Shown: positions 28,349-40,870, counted from the first letter of the stretch. The stretch: DNA of 64,000 nucleotides from Colias croceus (GCF_905220415.1 NC_059548.1:4404501-4468500), one strand, 5' to 3'. Translations and numbers: made by a program. Notes: a model not told the origin generated them from the letters alone.

Positions 28349-28472
28349 AATTTTTTTAATCACATATTTGGGTTTGGTATCGATCCAGTAACACCCCCTG
28401 CTATTTATTTTTTCAATATGTTCAATGTACAGAATTGACCCTTCTACAGATTTATTATATGTATATATAGAT
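27967..28472 (+). mobile_element. RTE-like tail, family E, copy 2
   Basis: Nearly identical to copy 1 at 24,422, about 3.5 kb away and in the same orientation. The main difference is a longer (CAGA)n run, about 50 bp at 28,296-28,346 against about 30 bp. It ends TTTATTATATGTATATATAG. Such similarity suggests recent activity of the family. Confidence 0.8.
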
Positions 28473-30860
28473 TGCTTTTCCTATAAAGAATGTGGAAAAA
28501 AGGACAATACATAAATAAAAAATGACATAAGTACGTACCTACATACATTTTGATTATTTTTCTGATAAACCTTTTAAGCCACCACCAATAATCTCTACTT
28601 TTTACCGCATGTCATATCTATGTTCGTTATACTTCCCACGCTGGCTATCGTCCAGAACTCACTAATGGAATTTAGTCCGTCTGTGACCAACCCCTTCACA
28701 TCGAAGGATACTTGAGTGTAAAAATTATGCATCAATTCTTGTTGAATATCTACTAAGAAGCTTCTTTTAAATGCATATGTTACGGTGGACTCTTGCCAAT
28801 GCCTTATAGGATATTGAGAGGATATTATTAATTTCCTAGCTCACACGTTGTGTTGGCATCGCGCTCGAAAAATATGAATATAATATTCAACATATTCTTT
28901 ACACGACAGGCGTGTTTGTTAATCCCTTTTATATTGCATTGTTCCAGCGAAAGTCGCGACATTTTAAGAATATATTTGGCATTATGACATTCTGTTATAA
29001 GAAATATTAAATAGTGAATAAGTAACTACATATGGAAAGTAAAACGAATACTAAATACGACAAGTAGGTAATAATTAGTATCTTTCTACTGTCCGATTTT
29101 CAGCTGAATCATTTCTAGTGCATTATCAAAATTCCACGTATCTTTCATCTATTTCCTCTTAGGTATGCTTTAATCATGAATTCACAAAGTTCTTAATTAA
29201 ACCCGTTAGACGTGCATATCAGTTTAATTTAAAAATAAAAAACTACGAAAAATAATCGCGTAGCGAGCGCTAGTTTAAAAAGTAAACGTCAAAAGCAGTA
29301 TTAAAAGGAACGGACGGCAGTAGCAAGAAGATGATAGTCGTTAAATTTTCAATCTCCCGAGAGCTAAAGCTAATGATAGCAGTGTTCGTTATGCGCTGCT
29401 TCCTGCCTCATGCCTGATAGCAGACCGATATTGAGAAAATAAAAACATTTTACGCGATAGATGCACAGTTTGCCTGGCCTGTAATGAGTGGATGAAATGA
29501 CAAAATTGCATGAAATACAATTCTAAGTTCTAAATATCTTCAATTACATTATTAAATACTAAACTGATTATTTAAATAATAAGCTAGATGACATATACCT
29601 ACTAACCGGTGGTGAATAGTTAATAAGAGACAAATTATTGAGAATGTTAGTATTCACACACTTTTGTAATTCATTATAATACCAGTCGTTTTATTTATTA
29701 CTATATAAATAATTATTATTCGACATTTATAAGTAGGCATAGAAATAGTTAATAAGTGAAATTATATCTAGATAAACTTACGTTATAGATTAATTATCGA
29801 CTATAAATTATAATATACGATATCATAAATTCATTAACATTATACCTACTTCAAGCAATAGAAGTGTAATTTCTGTTAATATAGATTTACTAAAGCTTCT
29901 CCTTAAAATATTAACAACTATATACAATTTAGATGAAGAATTATACCAAAATATAATATCATAAAGGTATAAACAAGAGAAAACTTAATAATTTTAAGGG
30001 TTTCCAGACATGCTTTATTAGTATAAATTCCTCTGTAGTCAGAGGTATTGTATAACAATTACTGTAATTTGTTCTTGTCTGATTAATGGTAAACCAGCTT
30101 AATTGGGTCAATTTGCCAAGTTAATTGAGACATTTAGGTACTTTATTTTTTTATTTGTTCCCCAGTATGATCCAATACTATAGTTACGAAACTTCGTTTT
30201 TATACTAAATTACAATATTCGATAAAATAAAATAAGAAATATTAGGACCTAGTAGGGAGTACTGTCTTCTTTGTTAATTTGATAACATAGTCGTTTTTAC
30301 TGCTACCCAAGTTTTTGGGCGGATAGGCTCAGAAATTTAAATACATAAACCAAAAACTAGGATCATTGTTCCTTCCATTGTTTCTACCTACTTGTTACAC
30401 TTACACAGAACAAATCAACACTATCCGCTTGGCGCTTATCCTACATAGGACTACATTTGAAACGTTAGCACATTATTATTATTAATTTCTCCCTCCGTCA
30501 ATATTTTAGTTTTGCCTCGCACGGGGAATTAACTCATAGACCGTATCTCATATCTCTCTATATGTATATGTAAACGCGGAAACTTAGTAGTTACGTTTAC
30601 AAACGACCTGCTTTCCTCCTCAAAACTAATAATACTTAAGAATCCTTCAAGGAGTTGTAAAGTACCGTAAGCTTTTTATTTATTATTCAGTTGAAAGTTT
30701 CATAGTAACCTACATAACAGAAATACGTAAAGAAGAAAAGTTTGCACAATACAAGGTCTTGTTTTTAGGTCAACTGAAAAACTAGACGGGAAACTTTTCT
30801 ATTTACGATACATTGTATAAAATAAGTAAAATTACGGTGGACATAAAGTGACGTATAAAA
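28473..30860. other. Intergenic DNA
   Basis: No gene was recognised. Open frames are short. A mixed-composition patch near 29,280-29,420 is a possible non-coding element. The rest is AT-rich. Confidence 0.35.
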
Positions 30861-33012
30861 TCTGTGCCTCCAGTGAATAAGGGAATAACTCAAAAACAGC
30901 ACTTTTCAGGAGAGACAAAAAACTATATATCAACACTAAATCTTTATAACTTCAAATTTTTAAGCTTGTATGGGTAAGATAGGATGTTAGACTTTAGTTT
31001 TACATATAAACAGATATTGTAACAACCCCATAAATATACTTTTTTCGTGGTTTTTTGTAGTTGTGGCCTTATGAACGAGTACTTCATGGAATAACTCAAT
31101 GTATTCACATAATTTTTTTTTTGCTCTTTGCAATATAACGACTTATGCCCTAAATCACTATGTTCATAGTCGCATAACACGACTTATATTATTGCCAGTT
31201 TTGGTTTTATAGAAATAATGCGACTTATCATGCTTGAAATTTGTGTACTTTATGACTCAATTGAAGCCTTTTAGTGGAACAACCATGCATGTAGCTTGAA
31301 AAACGAGTGAAATCAACGGATTTTTTAACGTTATTAGATATAATAAAAACAAAACAACATTTAGGTGTTTATGCATTTAACCCTAGAAGTCCAATCTTCG
31401 TAAATTTGATGTACACCGCGGCGAAATATCTTTGTCTTTTCTATATTTACCATCGAATCACTTCGAAATCCAGAAACAACTCATTAGCCGTCGAGACCTA
31501 GCAGTACATAGTTGGCTCTTCCCGGTAAATTCCGCCATTTTGTAGTAAAGAGGATGTTGTACGTCATTTTGACGTATAATTGGGCAGTATTACTTTACTC
31601 TATTTAATTGGGCTTTTCGTAACTTTTACGATTGTTTAAAAAAAATTATTTTGTGATTTATTTGAATATTTTTTTTTCCAAGTCACGTTTTACATGATAT
31701 AGTATTATATACTATATATTGAGTATAAAATAGGATCCAGAAAACTTTAACACTAGGACGAAAAACCTTCAATTTTAGTAAATGACTGTTGTCCTCCGCT
31801 GGATTTGGACTCCAAGAAAGAGGATTGGGTGGCTGAGATGTTGTCTGGTGGTTATAAACGAATATGTGTTATACATTGAGGATACAAGCACTATAAAGAG
31901 TTAAGAGAAGCTCGAAAACCATAATATTCCTGTATGTTCAGTTACCTTACAGGGAAAGTTATAGGTGGTCTGTGGCGATATTTTACGGCATGATATGAAA
32001 TTTTAACAATTTCTATATCTTATAATATCAAAATAATATAGATAAATAAAGAAAAAACAATGAGCTGCAGAGATTTTATGAAAAAATTAAGCACAGATTT
32101 GAAGGTGCCTTGGATGCAAATACGACTTGAAGAGACTCTACAAGACTGGTTATAATTTTTTTTTCTATGCGTCTATAATTATAGTATTATTGGTTAGATT
32201 AAATTAAAAAAAAAAAAAGATTAAAAACTAAGTAGTTATTTTTTATAAAACTTACCCAATTATAAGAAGAAAATATAAGTTTAACATTTTTGTTGGCTTT
32301 TTTAGATAATTCAATTATCGTTCTGTATTTATATAAACAAAGAGTATAATATCATTAAATGCACTTAATGTGTTAATTAAAACTGTATTTTTATCTATTG
32401 CAAAAAATAGTTAATTTCCATAGAAATATTATTAGTATTCCGAGTTGATTGATAAATACCTTTTTTTTTAAATATAAAGATTTATTGTTGCATATTTATT
32501 GAAAAAACGATTGAAAAATATTATTAAGCAAAAAGAAATAGTGTCTGTTGTTTCCGTGCAGTATTCAAATAGACCAATTACAACACGGCATTAATGCGAA
32601 ACTATCTCATGTCGTCACTTGAACCAATGACACTAAGAGTTGTTCCTATAGGCTCATGTTAGAAAAATGACACAAATGCGTTTATATACTAAAATAGTGT
32701 TAGCACGGATGGAACAAAATGAATTATGTCTTTATTCAAAAAGTATAACTACACATACGTCCTTGTGTTTGTGGGTTATTTTGACTCGAGACGAATAGTT
32801 CCTTTGCGATTGCCTTAAATGATGGATAAGGTAACTTATACCGTTAATCACACCCTACTTATACCGTTTGGGTCATTCGAAAAAATGGGTTAGGATGCAG
32901 CTAGAGATATGTCCTTTTGATATGTTGTGTATTTTGACGAGCTGAATCCAATGGTGCAATAAAAACCAAAGGGAATAACTCGTCTTACTCCCTTATTCAC
33001 TGGAGGCACAGA
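30861..33012 (+). mobile_element. Decayed piggyBac-type transposon
   Basis: An inverted pair marks the edges: TCTGTGCCTCCAGTGAATAA at 30,861 and its reverse complement ending at 33,012, about 24 bp with one mismatch. Inside, 31,951-32,155 still encodes recognisable pieces of the C-terminal half of a piggyBac transposase. I cannot find TTAA target duplications beside the arms, so the arms may be subterminal rather than the true ends. The rest of the interior is too mutated to read as protein. Confidence 0.55.
31951..32155 (+). pseudogene. piggyBac transposase remnant
   Basis: Two short pieces in different frames align in order with the late part of piggyBac transposases. The first (31,951-31,998) reads SYRWSVAIFYGMI, like the family's conserved RW..A..YGMI segment, and then meets TGA. 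The second (32,060-32,155) reads CRDFMKKLSTDLKVPWMQIR and then LEETLQDWL, like the following KKFMRNL...MRKRLE segment. A frameshift and stop codons separate them, so it cannot make a working enzyme. Identification is by recalled family motifs. Confidence 0.6.
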
Positions 33013-33509
33013 AATATAAGGTTACATTTTTTGTATTCAGGCGTATTATATTCTTTGGTAAGTAGAGAATCTTATTATTTTTTTTTTGAAGTAAGGAACA
33101 AATATAGCCCAAAATTTTCCACCTACTACTAGACTTGATAACGTATCTTAGGCAGAAACATATTCTTAATACCTATGTCCTTTAAAAATCAATCAGAGAT
33201 CGTAAACAATTTCGGCATTGGTACTGAAATATGAGGAATTTTATGAAGTTAATTTGAAGCGCATATACTATACTATATTGAACTAGGTGAGTGTCTGTGC
33301 CTGAATGAAAAGTTTTACGATCAACATCTAGAATTCCCACAGAATTCCAATATTCGCGGAAAAATGATCTCACTTTAGAGCTTCCTTTAAAGTTATTTTT
33401 AAATTTTATACAACGCATGGTTGGAAATATTGTTAGTTACCTATAAAAGCTATATTTTCTATCAACTTATAATGACATCAAAGGCAATATTGTTAAAGAT
33501 TTATTACAG

Positions 33510-33569
33510 AGGAGATTTCATTAAATATGTTGGGTCATTTAATGGATTTTGGCTACTGCACTGGGGACG
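33510..33569 (+). other. Candidate orphan exon 1
   Basis: After a plausible acceptor (TTATTACAG) the sequence reads EEISLNMLGHLMDFGYCTGD and then reaches a possible donor, G|GTAATG, at 33,570. If the donor is not used the frame continues NVEGCVHKCV and stops at 33,604. Composition is more protein-like than the surrounding AT-rich DNA. The donor phase fits the acceptor of the exon-like segment at 36,039. I recognise no family, and an open stretch this short can occur by chance. Confidence 0.22.
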
Positions 33570-36038
33570 GTAATGTTGAAGGCTGTGTTCACAAGTGTGT
33601 GTAATTGTGAAATATAAATTATTATAAGCTTTATTTTTTTCTACATTTTATATGATGCAAAATGTAGGCGCCAATAATATTATTTAAATGTTTTTCACTA
33701 TCAAAATTTTCCATTATAAAGATATTTTTGTAAATGACTAATATAATAAAGAAGACGATAATGCCTATGCTAAAATTGATACTTGAAATTTCAGTTTATT
33801 ACATACCGAAATTAATAAATAAATTATAAATTAGGAATAAATCGACTTCAATGCATCCCTGCCCTAACTATAATAGCCAAGGGTCAAGGGCCACGTACAT
33901 CACGTAGCGTGATATTAGACAAAGTCGAGTTATACGCATTCCACAGCGGAGCTGCCTTTTATGCAATGCCTATTGCCACTTGTTATTGGAAAGATTAATT
34001 TTTTTTTATCAAAATATATTTTATTGACATAAAGTTCATCTCATTTTCAGTACGGAATTAGCGAAGGTTCTCCCCGTGTATTATCAAAATTAATTTTTTC
34101 CCCGTGTATTATGTTTTACATAAGTAACTACATTTTTGATAACTGAAAACTTTTCTTTTTTTTTTTGAAAGGAAATGCGCGCGATGAAATTATTTATATT
34201 CTTTAAATTTTTTTCAAAAATTAAACATATTTTATGATTCTGTAAAAAACATCGACGTCCACGATTAATCAAAAATCCATGACACGGTGAACAAACTTTA
34301 CAGGTTTATCTATTCAATATTGCTTTGAAAAGAAACGCAAAAAAGCAGTAAAGGTTAGTACAAAAATAGTCCAGCAAAACTCGAGTGCCCTAGATTAAAA
34401 ACGAACTCTGTTTGCACATCTCGTGCCTACGCCGGGGAAAAACATTAAAAAACGGATTTCTAAATATATTTAGCTTACTTTTTTTCCGTTTACGTGTCAA
34501 TTCACTGTCAAATTAGGTGAGGGAATTTTTTGTTAAATGTTTTAGGGCAATAACCACCGAATTTTGTAACCTAAGTAGGTATTTACTCTATTTATTTTTA
34601 GAACTTTTAATTTGAGGCTCTTTTTCAGGAATGGTGACCCTGAAGAACATGTAATTTTTTTTAAACTGAAATAAAAATTAATAAGTCATTTTGTGAAATA
34701 TATTTTAAGTAGTTAGTAACTCGCAGCCTGTTCCATCTTCATTAAGTAAATTTTTCATGTCTCAAATGCTTTTCTCTTAGTTTTCCTGTAGAGATCGCGC
34801 ATTAGAAAACGCCATAAGTTAGCTAGATTTCTATTTATTCATTTTTGAAGAAAAATTTTACTAAGCAATATTTGAATATTTTCATAAATTGCCGACGTTT
34901 AATAATTTCACAGAATTCTTGAACCTTATAAAACATAATTAATTTTTCCGCCTAATTAGAGCCAGTAATAAATTACAACTTAATTAACTCACCACAGAAT
35001 CTGATAAGATAATAATAGGAACTCATAAATCTTCCTTAAAATTTCCCGAATAAAACCTAATAAAACAGACCAATAAGCCGCAATTACCTTGAACCTACGC
35101 CTAACGTGGACTGAATTAGACTTCTTTGTGATCCGAGGAAATTTCGCAATGAATAAAATAACAGTAACTCCAGTTCGACCTGATTTAATCTCGTTTCTAT
35201 ATTGTCGTGCCTTCTCTTGATATCAGATGAATTTTAAATGCCGATGAATGAGATTCTTCGCAATTTTTGTGTTCAAAAATTTTCATACAATTTGCATATT
35301 CAAGTATCTACATTCTCATTGTGTTCTCGAGCGAAATTGATTCGAATTAATTATTTAAATCTGGTTGTTCTTTAATTTTGTTCGTATTATTCAATGTTAT
35401 ATTCATATAAAGTTTATGTTATTAATAATGAAGGTTTTACGTACCTACGTGAAATTAAAGATTTTTTGTATTTAAACAAGATTTGTTAAAAAAATATAGG
35501 TATCTACACACTGTACAATTTTATCAAAAAGTGGCTTTGTTGTTACTAGTTGAGTAAATAAAATGAAAGATTTTTTTCATACGAAGAGAATTTACTATTT
35601 CACCTAGAAACAATCTAAAAGCTAACAATTCAATTAGTCTTCGCACTCAGAATGTGGTTACGCGGAAAATCATTTTACTTTCCTTTGGTTCCACGCTTAG
35701 ATCTTGAATACACAGTACATTTAATAATATAATATACATAAGTCTAATATAAGTCTCCAGACTTATTTTATTTATAACCTTCTAGCTGCTCACTCCGTAG
35801 TTTTGACAATTGACCAAGTGGGTAGGAAAACAAAAAGCATGTGTCCACTACAGCACTATTTCTAATCGGTTCCGTTCTATTCGATATAAAATCATTTTGC
35901 CACATTCAATAATCCATTCATATTACTTTTACAATTTTATACATTCATTAACTGCACTGTAATATTTTAGCCTCATTTGTGTATACTAACTTCTATTAGT
36001 CCAGCCATACACTGCGTAACTAAATTCATTAATTACAG

Positions 36039-36199
36039 GTAGTTCTAACAATGAAAGACATCACATTACCACACCATTAGCTGTTCCCTCCATTGTTGAC
36101 ACCATTAATATATTATACCCAGACCCTCACAATACTGAAGAATGGGTTCCCGAAAATTGGGGTCTTATAGAATCTTGCCCTTGCGAATCGGAACAATAG
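36039..36199 (+). other. Candidate orphan terminal exon
   Basis: Following TTAATTACAG, 161 bases stay open for 53 codons to TAG at 36,197-36,199. The residues are unusually protein-like for this AT-rich region, for example VPSIVDTINILYPDP and then EEWVPENWGLIESCPCESEQ before the stop. No ATG is present, so it would have to be an internal or last exon. The phase joins in frame to 33,569. I do not recognise the product. Alternatives are a chance open frame or a transposon piece. Confidence 0.3.
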
Positions 36200-37325
36200 T
36201 TACTTTACACTCACGTATGTGATTAAGTTCAAGCAACCGTTAATTTCATTAAAATGTAGAGGAACGCAATGTGCTTCAGGTATTAAGTGGAATTGTCCCT
36301 GTATTTAGTGAAAGGTTCCAAATACGTAAGCCAGACGCTCTTTATTGACTGTAAAACTGTTATACTTCTAGCTCTTAACATAATATAATAAAGGATAAAT
36401 ACGTTTGTCATAATTGAGTAAGGAAAGAAATATAGATACTGTAATAAAATTAAATAAAAAACACGATAGCACAAAACTTATGAAAGCTATTATGTTTTTC
36501 AATAACACAAATTTATAGCGTTCATTTAGAAAGTTTTGAAACAAAAACGCTTATGGTGAGACGATGTCTCATATCGATAGCCAATGAAAAAGTTTTATTC
36601 TTTATGGCTGTACTGTGCTCTCAACCATATTTTATGACGCATAAAATATGTGGCTATTAATTTTCCATAACAAGCTCTATTTTTAAATTTTATCTTCTCG
36701 GGACAAGAAAATTATAATAATCGATATAAAAAGGTAATAAAATGAAAACTTATTCATTAGAATATTATGTGTTTATGAGGTACTTAAATATATTATGTTT
36801 ATATGTAAAAAGTAGGTTAAATAATAATAAGAGCTGTCTTCTACAAATCACCTACGGCGTAGCACCTAACAAGTCTTATAGTGTAGGTACTTATAACACG
36901 TATTTTGCCTACCTACCTACTCATTGTGTTTATTTTTATTTATCTAAACAGATATTATATTCTGTAGATAGAAGAAGTCTTTATTAAAAAAAAATTAAGA
37001 GGAAAACCTAAAGAACTAAGTTAGTAGTGGTAAGCCCGTTTGCAGTATTAAGTATGCTTTTGATCGTTCTTGCATTCTCAAAGAAGACTGAAGCTTTAAT
37101 GTGTATCAACGTATGTTCATTTAGCATGTAATTGCATTCCATAAAATGAATGAGACTTCCCCAGAAATTTGTACCGAGAATATGTTTCTTAGATTAAACT
37201 GCTATTACTTAATTAGAAGTGTTCTTAATACAGAAGATATGAGACGCATATCCATATCTTTACGATGTAATCGATCATAAAAAATGTATTTACTGTAGAT
37301 AGATAAAGCAGGAAGGAGAATACCT

Positions 37326-37631
37326 TACCACCATCGTACGGCACGTCATAAGCTGAAATTCCATCCATACCATCTGGACAGCTGACGATCAACGACTGTT
37401 CGCTTTAGAAGAAGTTTTTTGCCTCGTGCTACCGAAATTTGGAATCAGCTCCCGCGGGCAGTGTTTCCAATGAGTTACGATTTGGGGACCTTCAAGAAAA
37501 GAGCGTACACCTACCTTAAAGGCCGGCAACTCGCCATACCCCTGGTATTGTGGGTACAAGTGGGCGACGATGATAATTTACCATCAGATGACTCGTCTGC
37601 TCGTTTGCCTGCTCTTCCCATAAAAAAAAAA
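37326..37631 (+). pseudogene. LINE reverse-transcriptase C-terminus, remnant
   Basis: The frame from 37,326 reads HHRTARHKLKFHPYHLDS, then a stop (TGA at 37,383), then FRRSFLPRATEIWNQLP and AVFPMSYDLGTFKKRAYTYL. This is the typical C-terminal end of lepidopteran non-LTR (CR1/Jockey-like) reverse transcriptases. It is followed by an ACCATCAGATGACTCGTCTG-type 3' tail and an A-run ending at 37,631. The copy is 5'-truncated and broken. A sister remnant is at 52,231-52,620. The clade is uncertain. Confidence 0.75.
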
Positions 37632-39376
37632 CCTACAGAGCAAGTTTGTAATAAACGTGTATTATTTTAAAAATACTTCTATTCACAGAATTTGTTATTC
37701 CGTAACCATTTGTTTAGAGATAATCAAATAACCAAGAATAGAAAAATCGTCAAAATTTTCCTCGTGTAACCAATTTGCTACTACCTTGATTTTAATAAAA
37801 ATAATGGAAGATCTTTAAGTATCTTTTAAGATAGGTAGGTAATTGGACTTCTTGTCTTCCTATTTGTACAGTAAAACATTTACATATTCCAGCCTAGTTA
37901 CGGAGTTTTTATATTACCTAATTACATCTTTACGTAATTTATATACAGATTACAAGAGAAAGCGTATAGGTAACGCTCACACAAATAACTGTTAGCTCCA
38001 CAACAAGGACGGAGCATTAAAACAACTGCATTTGTACAAATTCGTTATCCACGTAATCCGTTTTGATAGCACGTAAACAAAATATTTGTGTTTCATTTTG
38101 CGAGTTAACGATGTTTTTAATCCTTTACCCTGGCCGGCCATTATCGAGTGCGATCGCGACGCGTGATACGCATGCCGGATTAAGCTCAGCCTGATCATGT
38201 TATTTTGTTGTTTGCTGCTTTAGGATAAGCGTACAATGAGCTGCTTTCATATACGATGTGTTACCATGGTGGTCATCGTGAAATAAGCACAATCGCAATC
38301 ATAATAGAGGTCGAATTAGCGTACACAAAATGACAAAAATTGCTTGCATTTGAAGTGTTTGCTTACCGCGGGAGAAGGAAAGCTTTTTTCAGATATTTTA
38401 TTTATCTGTGGATACGTTAGCGTAAAGAATTAAAAAGAGACGAAGAATAGTAGTAAGTCTGGATTCAATTGTATTTCCAAAAACATATCTCATATAATGA
38501 ACCTTTAACAATTTTTATTGAACGTCCGCATTCTCAGAACTCTATCTTTAACAATTTATCAGAGCGACAAGAATCAAGATAGCTATCTATGGAACATCTT
38601 GCTCATTAACACTTTTCTCTGTTAAAAGTGCTTGTTTTCGATAGTTAAAGATTATTTCTTCTTGGTTGTAACTGGCACAACTTTTGCTTTTGGACCATCA
38701 TACATGATACAAATTAACAAGATATATTATGTTGATTGTGGTGAACCAACAATGTTTAAAGGTTTAAAATAGGTACCTAATAAATTAAAATATCGAGATA
38801 AGCTCAAGTCTAGTAAACATAAAATAAAGGAGCAATACGCCAAAAAAAGAGATAAGATAATAATGGAAGCTTACCTCATTTTAAAAGCGCTCGTTATATC
38901 GAAACAAAATAATGACTCGTGCAATTTAAATTTTCCGAACAAGTAACCCTTTCGGACAGTATCTGGTCGCAAATAAAACATGTTTGCAATTTTGTCGCTC
39001 CACTGCAAATCCTAGGAGACAATAAAATTGCATTTCCAATATAAATTTTAAGTTGTTAAATCGATAGCCGTCTTTTTAAAACCTACCTCACTCGAATGTG
39101 CTTCGATGGAGATAAACTTGTACGTTGCAATGCTTTTAGCTTTATAACTATCGTAGCTGGTGAAATTTTTGAAACATTTTAGGGAAATAGAAATACAGCG
39201 TAGGTAACGCTGTTCGCCCTGCTGGTTCAATCAAAAGAAAAGTAAGTAAATTTATTTTATTAACATTGGAGTTTTCTAAATATCTAGTAAAAGACAGAAA
39301 GATAAAAAAAAAAAATATTTGAAACCAAAAAGTAGGAAAACGCCAAGGTTTACTTTGTTTTAAGTAGTTACACATC
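37632..39376. other. Intergenic DNA
   Basis: No gene was recognised. Mixed-composition patches at about 38,100-38,220 (with GGATTAAGC, a bicoid/otd-type core) and 38,870-39,040 are candidate regulatory elements. On the minus strand 38,653-38,706 reads MYDGPKAKVVPVTTKKK and stop, which resembles the end of a basic protein but has no acceptor before it. Confidence 0.3.
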
Positions 39377-39570
39377 ACTAGCTTTTCGCCCGCAACTTCG
39401 CCTGCGTAGTCAGAGGAAGAGCCGCATAGTTAGTTCCCGTTTCCGTGAGATTTTCGGGATAAAACCTACGTACTTATTAATCCAAGTTACCCTCTATGTA
39501 TGCCAAATGAAATTCAGTTCAGCAGTATTTGCGTGATGAACTAACTAACAAACATACAAACTTTCGCATT
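39377..39570 (+). mobile_element. RTE-like tail
   Basis: It starts CTAGCTTTTCGCCCGCAACT, then TTCCCGTTTCCGTGAGATTT, CGGGATAAAACCTACG, and ends ACAAACATACAAACTTTCGC. This order is typical of lepidopteran RTE-like tails. Confidence 0.65.
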
Positions 39571-40201
39571 TCACGTGTATCGTGTGTGATGTGTATGTTA
39601 TAGCCACGTTTATGACCTCGCGAAATATAAGGGTGCTTTTCCACCAGAGAAAGATTAATAATCTTAATACGATCTCAAGATATTATAGCTGAAATGAAAT
39701 GAAATAAATATATTTGTCCATTTTATCATTTATGTCTTACAATTATTAATGTAGGTACGACAGTGGGCTTGTTTTTGTATTTTTAATTCCACCATCAGAA
39801 AAGCTTATCTAATAACTTCAACGTACCTACTTATTGTAAAAAATGTTATAGTTAAATATAGACTTAGATAATATTAAATTACCTACATCAAATTTATAAT
39901 AATTAAATGCGTGGGTGTCTGACGTACCCACGCAACATGAGCACTCAGGTTAGATGGTTTTAAAAATATGTAGGTATATAGATAAGTACCTACATAATAT
40001 TGTACCTACCTATAATCTAGTATAAAACGATGATACCTTTTGTCCATACAGTATGAATAAATTAATTTTTGTTCTCTAGTGAGGCTAGAGATTCTGTTTC
40101 TTTACAGGAGGTCTGTGTTAAACAGAATCAGAATCGCGATAGTAAGTATATTATTATGAGTATTTGATCACAAGATCAGTCCTAATATTGTTTCCTTTCA
40201 G
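39571..40201. other. Intergenic DNA
   Basis: AT-rich, with repeated ACCTAC/GTAGGT patches near 39,960-40,015. No gene was recognised. Confidence 0.35.
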
Positions 40202-40519
40202 CATGGGCGTAGCTAGCCATGGGCTCAAGGTGGGGCAACAATCCAAGTAGGTATCCAGTTCTTCAAATGCCGGCAACACGGCCGGCGGCATTTGCGAAGG
40301 CATTAGCGAAGGCATTAGCGAAGGCATTTGCGAAGGCATTTGCGAAGGCATTGGCGAAGGCATTTGCGATGGCCTTTGCGAAGGCATTTGCGAAGGCCTT
40401 TGCGAAGGCATTTGCGAAGGCCTTTGCGAAGGCATTTGCGAAGGCCTTTGCGAAGGCATTTGCGAAGGCATTCGCGAATGGCAAGCGCCCCACCCTGCCC
40501 CACCGTGGCTACGCCCATG
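40202..40519. mobile_element. Inverted-repeat element carrying a minisatellite
   Basis: The outer arms are CATGGGCGTAGCTAGCC (40,202) and, inverted, CGTGGCTACGCCCATG (ending 40,519). Inside are related G+C-rich segments (GGTGGGGCAAC and GCCCCACCCTGCCCCACC). No target duplication is clear and no transposase is present. It is a MITE-like element whose centre has expanded into a 12-bp tandem repeat. Confidence 0.55.
40287..40481. repeat. 12-bp minisatellite, about 16 units
   Basis: Units of GCATTTGCGAAG repeat about sixteen times. Variants are GCATTAGCGAAG, GCATTGGCGAAG and GCCTTTGCGAAG, and the GCATTT and GCCTTT forms alternate in the second half, giving a 24-bp higher-order unit. Because 12 is divisible by three and the unit has no stop, several frames on both strands stay open (AFAK, MPSQRPSQ, CLRKGLRK). 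These open frames are products of the repeat, not genes. Confidence 0.9.
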
Positions 40520-40766
40520 TGTAGAAGAATAATTACTGCCAATGGAATAACCGATTGACAGGATCGTATGCTTCAGAAATTCAAGAGACTGTATTGAAAG
40601 ATAACCTCTTACTAGAAACCAAGCTAGAAACTTATGCCGTTGCATCTAATGCCATTTAAATTTTAATGTGCTGTATGTAGTGCATCGATTGACAACCTTT
40701 GGCTGTAGCCAAACTACAATTTGATAGCATATAGGTAAAGTTATCGTTGTCATATATATATTATGT

Positions 40767-40870
40767 ACTAATATTATAAAGAGGAAAGGTTTGTGTGTAT
40801 GTATGTATGTATGGTTTTCACGCATAAACTACCGGGACCGATTTTGATGAAATTTGGCAAATTTATAAAT
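40767..40870 (-). mobile_element. RTE-like tail, family F fragment
   Basis: ACTAATATTATAAAGAGGAA, a (TATG)n run and ACCGATTTTGATGAAATTTG match the start of the fuller copy at 44,298-44,482. The remainder is missing or diverged. Confidence 0.55.

Larger units (their letters stand above)
33013..37325. other. Intergenic DNA with two possible exons
   Basis: Apart from the two candidate exons listed separately, I recognise no gene. A mixed-composition patch at about 34,900-35,240 carries TAATTA and ATTAATTAA cores. A small duplication of CCCCGTGTATTAT lies at 34,073 and 34,100. Confidence 0.35.

Noticed and set aside
28619..28716. Small frame starting MFVILPTLAIVQNS, like a signal peptide
   Set aside because: Only about 31 codons, with no donor before the stop and no recognisable product.
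40154..40645. Long overlapping open frames on both strands reading MPSQ, AFAK and CLRK repeats
   Set aside because: They are created by a 12-bp tandem repeat without stops in several frames, and no frame is favoured.
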